Shown here one piece after another: positions 56,929 to 64,000 of a stretch of DNA of 64,000 nt. Within the stretch, counting starts at the first letter, position 1. Every line of letters begins with the position of its first letter. Source of the stretch: Prosopocoilus inquinatus (taxonomy: Eukaryota > Arthropoda > Insecta > Coleoptera > Lucanidae); NCBI GenBank assembly GCA_036172665.1, contig JAYKNF010000013.1, positions 4,402,001-4,466,000 on the forward strand, written 5' to 3'. The position numbers and the translations under genes were made by a program. The notes beneath the pieces were generated by a model. The model worked only from the letters and a program-made list of their open reading frames with translations. It did no database searches and was not told where the DNA came from.

Positions 56929-57131
56929 CCTAGGTGCCGCGAGCCCCCAAAGGCTAGCGGCCCAAACAGCGCGCAGCGCTCTCACCTCTTCCGTCCAAAC
57001 AAAACCTCCGTCTATACAAAGCCTCTGTCCACACAAGCCTCTGTTCATACCCACAAGTGGGCGGAGCGTAGCGGATCCCACTTGTCATATATAAGAAAAG
57101 AAACTCGGAAAAGTGTACTTAAGGGGTTCCT
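56929..57131 (+). promoter_or_regulatory. Promoter-like block P13 (TATA at 57088-57095)
   Basis: Reference elements intact apart from CCAAACAAAACC in the direct-repeat region. Confidence 0.5.
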
Positions 57132-57372
57132 ATGGCGCCGCAATGAAAAATCGCGTCGGTTCGATTTTTCGAGCGAAGATGGCGCTGCAATGATCGAAAT
57201 CGGACGCGTCGAACGTAAACCCGGATTGTCGCGTATCAAACGAAAGGTCTCGCCGAGCGGCGACGGAAAGTCGCGTCGGTTCGATTTTTCGATCGAACAT
57301 GGCGCTGCAATGATCGAAATCGGACGCGTCGAACGTAAACCCGGATTGTCGCCTATCAAACGAAAGGTCTAA
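57132..57372 (+). repeat. Short array R21, about 1.9 monomers with the 73-bp leader deletion
   Basis: Matches 4794-5034 in length, in the leader deletion and in carrying GATCGAAATCGG rather than GATCGCAATCGG. Confidence 0.93.
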
Positions 57373-57649
57373 ATCGATCGCGTCGAATTCTTTCCGACGT
57401 AGAAGAAAGTAGCTTTACGAACGTAACGTTTACCACACGGCGAGAGATATACGGGGTGATATCGAGAATGTGACCCGAACGCGTGTGTAACAGTGAAAAA
57501 GTGTTTAACACTGAAAAAAAGTAAGTGTTAAAAACAACTGAAAACCTCCAAATTCCATTTCTCCGATGTTACTCCGGTAATCGGAAAAAAGGTTATAAGA
57601 CGATCGCGGCGGCGGCGGCGGTGTCGTTTTGCCGGTTAAATTCTTCACG
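57373..57649 (+). repeat. Truncated flank t9 (277 bp, T subtype)
   Basis: T-type markers and fixed breakpoint; close to 5035-5311. Confidence 0.92.
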
Positions 57650-59365
57650 AAACCCGGGTTGTCGCGTATCAAACGAAAGGTCTCGCCGAGCGGCGACGGA
57701 AAATCGCGTCGGTTCGATTTTTCGATCGAAGATGGCGCTGCAATGATCGAAATCGAACGCGTCGAACGTAAACCCGGATTGTCGCGTATCAAACGAAAGG
57801 TCTCGCCGAGCGGCGACGGAAAATCGCGTCGGTTCGATTTCTCGATCGAAGATGGCGCTGCAATGATCGAAATCGAACGCGTCGAACGTAAACCCGGATT
57901 GTCGCGTATCAAACGAAAGGTCTCGCCGAGCGGCGACGGAAAATCGCGTCGGTTCTATTTTTCGATCGAAGATGGCGCTGCAATGATCGAAACTGGACGC
58001 GTCGAACGTAAACCCGGGTTGTCGCGCATCAAACGAAAGGTCTCGCCGAGCGGCGACGGAAAATCGCGTCGGTTCGATTTTTCGATTGAAGATGGCGCTG
58101 CAGTGATCGAAACTGTACGCATCGAACGTAAACCCGGGTTGTCGCGCATCAAACGAAAGGTCTCGCCGAGCGCCGACGGAAAATCGCGTCGGTTCGATTT
58201 TTCGATGGAAGATGGCGCTGCAATTATCGAAACTGGACGCGTCGAACGTAAACCCGGGTTGTCGCGCATCAAACGAAAGGTCTCGCCGAGCGGCGACGGA
58301 AAATGGCGTCGGTTCAATTTTTCGATCGAAGATGGCGCTGCAATGATCGATATCGGACGCGTCGAACGTAAACCCGGGTTGTCGCGTATCAAACGAAAGG
58401 TCTCGCCGAGCGGCGACGGAAAATCGCGTCGGTTCGATTTTTCGATCGAAGATGGCGCTGCAATGATCGAAATCGAACGCGTCGAACGTAAACCCGGGTT
58501 GTCGCATATCAAACGAAAGGTCTCGCCGAGCGGCGACGGAATATCGCGTCGGTTCGATTTTTCGATCGAAGATGGCGCTGCAATGATCGAAACTGGACGC
58601 GTCGAACGTAAACCCGGGTTGTCGCGCATCAAACGAAAGGTCTCGCCGAGCGGCGACGGAAAATCGCGTCGGTTCGATTTTTCGATCGAAGATGGCGCTG
58701 CAATGATCGAAACTGGACGCGTCGAACGTAAACCCGGGTTGTCGCGCATCAAACGAAAGGTCTCGCCGTGCGGCGACGGAAAATCGCGTCGGTTCGATTT
58801 TTCGATCGAAGATGGCGCTGCAATGATCGAAACTGGACGCGTCGAACGTAAACCCGGGTTGTCGCGCATCAAACGAAAGGTCTCGCCGAGCGGCGACGGA
58901 AAATCGCGTCGGTTCGATTTTTCGATCGAAGATGGCGCTGCAATGATCGAAATCGGACGCGTCGAACGTAAACCCGGGTTGTCGCATATCAAACGAAAGG
59001 TCTCGCCGAGCGGTGACGGAAAATCTTGTCGGTTCGATTTTTCGATCGAACATGGCGCTGCAATGATCGAAATCGAACGCGTCGAACGTAAACCCGGATT
59101 GTCGCGTATCAAACGAAAGGTCTCGCCGAGCGGCGACGGAAAATCGCGTCGGTTCGATTTTTCGATCGAAGATGGCGCTGCAATGATCGAAATCGGACGC
59201 GTCGAACGTAAACCCGGGTTGTCGCGCATAAAACGAAAGGTCTCGCCGAGCGGCGACGGAAAATCGCGTCGGTTCGATTTTTCGATCGAAGATGGCGCTG
59301 CAATGATCGAAATCGGACGCGTCGAACGTAAACCCGGATTGTCGCCTATCAAACGAAAGGTCTAA
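57650..59365 (+). repeat. 120-bp array R22, about 14.3 monomers
   Basis: Carries the rare-monomer series of 5312-7147 but with TTG in place of the TAG, so the + frame is open to TAA. A private GGAATATCG variant lies near 58540. Confidence 0.97.
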
Positions 59366-60169
59366 ATCGATCGCGTCGAATTCTTTCCGACGTAGAAGAA
59401 AGTAGCTTTACGAACGTAACGTTTACCACATGGCGAGAGATATACGGGGTGATATCGAAAATGTGACACGAACGCGTGTGTAACAGTGAAAAAGTGTTTC
59501 CACTGAAAAAAAGTAAGTGTTAAAAACAACTGAAAACCTCCAAATTCCATTTCTCCGATGTTACTCCGGTAATCGGAAAAAAGGTTATAAGACGATCGCG
59601 GCGGCGGCGGCGGCGTCGTTTTGCCGGTTAAATTCTTCACGATTTGCATTGTGCCGTCGCGTGTACGCTCGACCGAACGCATCGAGATTTTGACGGAGCT
59701 CATTTGAATTTGCCGCCGCGTAAAAGATGGGATCGACGAGGGTTGGTTGGCAACTATCGCACGACACGCGCAGTAAGGAAACCTTGACACTTGACATATG
59801 TAATATTATATATCTGTACGGCCAGTCGTGGGGCCGGAGCACCGGTGGTCGGAAGGGAGGGGGGGCGTACTGCCTATCGACAGTGATCTAACCTGAAAGC
59901 GACGCGCGAACTCTTTCGCGTGTGTCGTGTTACGCCGGCAGTCGGCCCGGCGGCGGAGAGAGTACGTACGCCGCCGGTCGAACGTGACCTAATCTAAAGC
60001 CGCCGACGCGATCTCTTTCGCCGCGCGGACGCGTTCGAACATAATTTCGACCGTACATATTACGTAAATAGATGAATAAAGGAGGCTTTGGATGTTCGTT
60101 TGTGATTAAAAAAAAATGCGAGCGCGGGGAGGTCGATTCGTTCGCTCTCCGGCCGGCAATTAAAGCGGG
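59366..60169 (+). repeat. Full flank F13 (804 bp, beta subtype)
   Basis: Beta-subtype markers; one A is missing from the A-tract after the poly(A)-type site. No gene is recognised. Confidence 0.92.
60075..60080 (+). other. AATAAA poly(A)-type signal, unit 13
   Basis: Hexamer kept; palindrome destroyed (AAAGGAGGCTTT). Confidence 0.42.
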
Positions 60170-61069
60170 AAATTTAAGGGAAAAAATTGAAAAAAATCGA
60201 TAAAAATTTTAAAAAATTAAAAATTAAGAGAACGGAAAAATTGAACAAATTGGGGAAAAATATTCAAAATTTCGGGGGGAAATTTAAAAAAATCGAGAAA
60301 ATCGACAAGAATTCTAAAAATTAGGGAAACGGATTTCTTAAGTTTCCCAACTTTTTTAAAACATTTCATCACTTCTTACATTTTCCTTCACTTTTTTTCG
60401 AAAATTGTTCAAGGTCAACCCAACCGACGCCAACCCAAGCGAGGCCAACCCAGACGGCGAAAAAAAATTTAAAAATTAGGAGAACGGAAAAATTGGGGAA
60501 AAATATTCAAAATTTCGGGAAAAAATTGAAAAAATCGAAAAAAATAGGAAAAAATTCTAAGAATAGAGGAAGCCGATTATTGACGTTTTACTACTTTTTT
60601 AAAACATTTTTCCTCACTTTCTCTTACATATTCCTTAACTCTTTTTTTTTTAATTGTTCAAGGTCAACTCAAACGGCGCCAACCCAAGCGAGGTCAACCC
60701 AGATGACAGAAAAATTTTATTTTAAAGTAAACGAAAAAATTTAAAGAATTAGGGAAAAATGTAGTAAATTTCGAGAAAAAATTGAAAAAGATCGAAAAAA
60801 AATGGAAAAAATTCTAAAAATTAAGGAAACCGATTTCTTAAGTTTTCCAACAATTTTTCTCACTTTTTCTTAAACTTTCCTTCCCTTTCTGTTGTAAAAT
60901 TGTTCAAGGTGAACCCAACCGACGCCAACCCAAGCGAGGCCAACCCAGACGGCGAAAAAAAAATTATAAATTAGGAGAACGGAAAAATTGAAAAAATTGG
61001 GGAAAAATACTCAAAATTTCGAAAATTAGAAAAATCAATTCTTAAAGTTTTCCAACATTCTTCCAAGTC
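60170..61069 (+). repeat. A-rich block A13
   Basis: Four ~250-bp repeats with the 10-bp copy-2 deletion and the first copy-3 haplotype. No gene is seen. Confidence 0.93.
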
Positions 61070-61272
61070 CCTAGGTGCCGCGAGCCCCCAAAGGCTAGCG
61101 GCCCAAACAGCGCGCAGCGCTCTCACCTCTTCCGTCCAAACGAAACCTCCGTCTATACAAAGCCTCTGTCCACACAAGCCTCTGTTCATACCCACAAGTG
61201 GGCGGAGCGTAGCGGATCCCACTTGTCATATATAAGAAAAGAAACTCGGAAAAGTGTACTTAAGGGGTTCCT
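61070..61272 (+). promoter_or_regulatory. Promoter-like block P14 (TATA at 61229-61236)
   Basis: Reference elements intact. Confidence 0.5.
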
Positions 61273-63506
61273 ATGGCGCCGCAATGATCGAAATCGGTCG
61301 CGTAGAACGTAAACCCGGGTTGTCGCGTATCAAACGAAAGGTCTCGCCGAGCGGCGACGGAAAATCGCGTCGGTTCGATTTTTCGATCGAAGATGGCGCT
61401 GCAATGATCGAAATCGGACGCGTCGAACGTAAACCCGGATTGTCGCGTATCAAACGAAAGGTCTCGCCGAGCGGCGACGGAAAATCGCGTCGGTTCGATT
61501 TCTCGATCGAAGATGGCGCTGCAATGATCGAAATCGGACGCGTCGAACGTAAACCCGGATTGTCGCGTATCAAACGAAAGGTCTCGCCGAGCGGCGACGG
61601 AAAATCGCGTCGGTTCGATTTTTCGATCGAAGATGGCGCTGCAATAATCGAAATCGAACGCGTCGAACGTAAACCCGGGTTGTCGCGTATCAAACGAAAG
61701 GTCTCGCCGAGCGGCGACGGAAAATCGCGTCGGTTCGATTTTTCGATCGAAGATGGCGCTGCAATGATCGAAACTGGACGCGTCGAACGTAAACCCGGGT
61801 TGTCGCGTATCAAACGAAAGGTCTCGCCGAGCGGCGACGGAAAATCGCGTCGGTTCGATTTTTCGATCGAAGATGGCGCTGCAATGATCGAAACTGGACG
61901 CGTCGAACGTAAACCCGGGTTGTCGCGTATCAAACGAAAGGTCTCGCCGAGCGGCGACGGAAAATCGCGTCGGTTCGATTTTTCGATCGAAGATGGCGCT
62001 GCAATGATCGAAACTGGACGCGTCGAACGTAAACCCGGGTTGTCGCGCATCAAACGAAGGGTCTCGCCGAGCGGCGACGGAAAATCGCGTCGGTTCGATT
62101 TTTCGATCGAAGATGGCGCTGCAATGATCGAAATCGGACGCGTTGAACGTAAACCCGGGTTGTCGCGTATCAAACGAAAGGTCTCGCCGAGCGGCGACGG
62201 AAAATCGCGTCGGTTCGATTTTTCGATCGAAGATGGCGCTGCAATGATCGAAATCGGACGCGTCGAACGTAAACCCGGGTTGTCGCGTATCAAACGAAAG
62301 GTCTCGCCGAGCGGCGACGGAAAATCGCGTCGGTTCGATTTTTCGATCGAAGATGGCGCTGCAATGATCGAAATCGAACGCGTCGAACGTAAACCCGGAT
62401 TGTCGCGTATCAAACGAAAGGTCTCGCCGAGCGGCGACGGAAAATCGCGTCGGTTCGATTTCTCGATCGAAGATGGCGCTGCAATGATCGAAATCGGACG
62501 CGTCGAACGTAAACCCGGGTTGTCGCATATCAAACGAAAGGTCTCGCCGAGCGGCGACGGAAAATCGCGTCGGTTCGATTTTTCGATCGAAGATGGCGCT
62601 GCAATGATCGAAATCGGACGCGTCGAACGTAAACCCGGGTTGTCGCGTATCAAACGAAAGGTCTCGCCGAGCGGCGACGGAAAATCGCGTCGGTTCGATT
62701 TTTCGATCGAGGATGGCGCTGCAATGATCGAAATCGAACGCGTCGAACGTAAACCCGGATTGTCGCGTATCAAACGAAAGGTCTCGTCGAGCGGCGACGG
62801 AAAATTGCGTCGGTTCGATTTTTCGATCGAAGATGGCGCTGCAATGATCGAAATCGGACGCGTCGAACGTAAACCCGGGTTGTCCCGCATCAAACGAAAG
62901 GTCTCGCCGAGCGGCGACGGAAAATCGCGTCGGTTCGATTTTTCGATCGAAGATGGCGCTGCAATGATCGAAACTGGACGCGTCGAACGTAAACCCGGGT
63001 TGTCGCGCATCAAACGAAAGGTCTCGCCGAGCGGCGACGGAAAATCGCGTCGGTTCGATTTTTCGATCGAAGATGGCGCTGCAATGATCGAAATCGGACG
63101 CGTCGAACGTAAACCCGGGTTGTCGCATATCAAACGAAAGGTCTCGCCGAGCGGTGACGGAAAATCGCGTCGGTTCGATTTTTCGATCGAACATGGCGCT
63201 GCAATGATCGAAATCGAACGCGTCGAACGTAAACCCGGATTGTCGCGTATCAAACGAAAGGTCTCGCCGAGCGGCGACGGAAAATCGCGTCGGTTCGATT
63301 TTTCGATCGAAGATGGCGCTGCAATGATCGAAATCGGACGCGTCGAACGTAAACCCGGGTTGTCGCGCATAAAACGAAAGGTCTCGCCGAGCGGCGACGG
63401 AAAATCGCGTCGGTTCGATTTTTCGATCGAAGATGGCGCTGCAATGATCGAAATCGGACGCGTCGAACGTAAACCCGGATTGTCGCCTATCAAACGAAAG
63501 GTCTAA
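61273..63506 (+). repeat. 120-bp array R23, about 18.5 monomers
   Basis: ATG 61284 to TAA gives 740 open codons. The 3' monomer series is the conserved one; the 5' part resembles the middle of the arrays in units 9, 10 and 12. Confidence 0.97.
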
Positions 63507-64000
63507 ATCGATCGCGTCGAATTCTTTCCGACGTAGAAGAAAGTGGCTTTACGAACGTAACGTTTACCACATGGCGAGAGATATACGGGGTGATATCGAA
63601 AATGTGACACGAACGCGTGTGTAACAGTGAAAAAGTGTTTCCACTGAAAAAAAGTAAGTGTTAAAAACAACTGAAAACCTCCAAATTCCATTTCTCCGAT
63701 GTTACTCCGGTAATCGGAAAAAAGGTTATAAGACGATCGCGGCGGCGGCGGCGGCGTCGTTTTGCCGGTTAAATTCTTCACGATTTGCATTGTGCCGTCG
63801 CGTGTACGCTCGACCGAACGCGTCGATATTTTGACGGAGCTCATTTGAATTTGCCGCCGCGTAAAAGATGGGATCGACGAGGGTTGGTTGGCAACGATCG
63901 CGCGACACTCGCAGTAAGGAAACCTTGACACTTGACATATGTAATATTATATATATGTACGGCCAGTCGTGGGGCCGGAGCACCGGTGGTCGGAAGGGAG
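63507..64000 (+). repeat. Full flank F14, cut by the window end
   Basis: First 494 bp of an alpha-subtype flank, past the point where truncated flanks stop, so it is a full-type copy. Shares CGTCGATATTTTG with the flank of unit 12. Confidence 0.9.

Noticed and set aside
1..64000. DNA transposon or LTR element
   Set aside because: No terminal inverted repeats, long terminal repeats, or transposase or polymerase motifs were found in any frame.

Overview
The window is one uninterrupted block of tandemly repeated eukaryotic DNA with no recognisable conventional gene. Eukaryotic origin is suggested by TATA, GC-box and AATAAA-type signals, long A-tracts, a pure satellite architecture and the absence of any bacterial-style gene or operon. 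The very CpG-rich, TCGA-rich composition would fit an insect, perhaps a hymenopteran such as an ant or wasp, but that is a weak guess from composition only. No rRNA, tRNA, transposase, reverse transcriptase or CRISPR was seen.

Essentially all 64,000 bases are explained by five modules. P is a 203-bp promoter-like block, seen 14 times, with stem-loops, a GC box and TATATAAG. R is an array of a 120-bp monomer: 23 arrays, about 297 monomers, about 35.7 kb. F is an 805-bp flank (13 complete copies and one cut by the window end), and each complete copy carries an AATAAA about 709 bp in. t is the first ~277 bp of F, joined at a fixed breakpoint to another array (9 copies). A is a ~0.9-kb A-rich block made of four diverged ~250-bp repeats (13 complete copies, one partial). 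The order is always P-R-(t-R)0 to 2-F-A, then P again. Thirteen complete units, measured TATA to TATA, range from 3,745 to 7,105 bp. Most of the difference comes from the number of 120-bp monomers and of inserted t-R segments.

Layout by TATA position: unit 1 (237), unit 2 (4750), unit 3 (9816), unit 4 (13672), unit 5 (17417), unit 6 (22109), unit 7 (26370), unit 8 (30882), unit 9 (37987), unit 10 (43099), unit 11 (48186), unit 12 (52216), unit 13 (57088), unit 14 (61229, incomplete). Units 1-2 and 7-8 are long-range duplicates (offset about 26.13 kb). Units 9 and 10 are adjacent near-copies (offset 5,112 bp). Units 2, 8, 11 and 13 share a 73-bp deletion just after the leader.

Read on the + strand, each unit looks like a transcription unit: TATA, an ATG about 55 bp downstream, an open 40-codon repeat that ends in a fixed TAA, then a flank with a poly(A)-type signal. 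This could be a multicopy repeat-protein gene, a satellite long non-coding RNA, or spacer-type DNA with duplicated promoters like a rDNA intergenic spacer. Three of the six frames are open through the monomer simply because it lacks stops there, and two independent nonsense changes occur in the + frame, so coding is a hypothesis and I have not annotated CDS features. Motif-level observations (nuclear-receptor half-sites, YY1/PHO cores, phased A-tracts) are literal matches; their function is inference.
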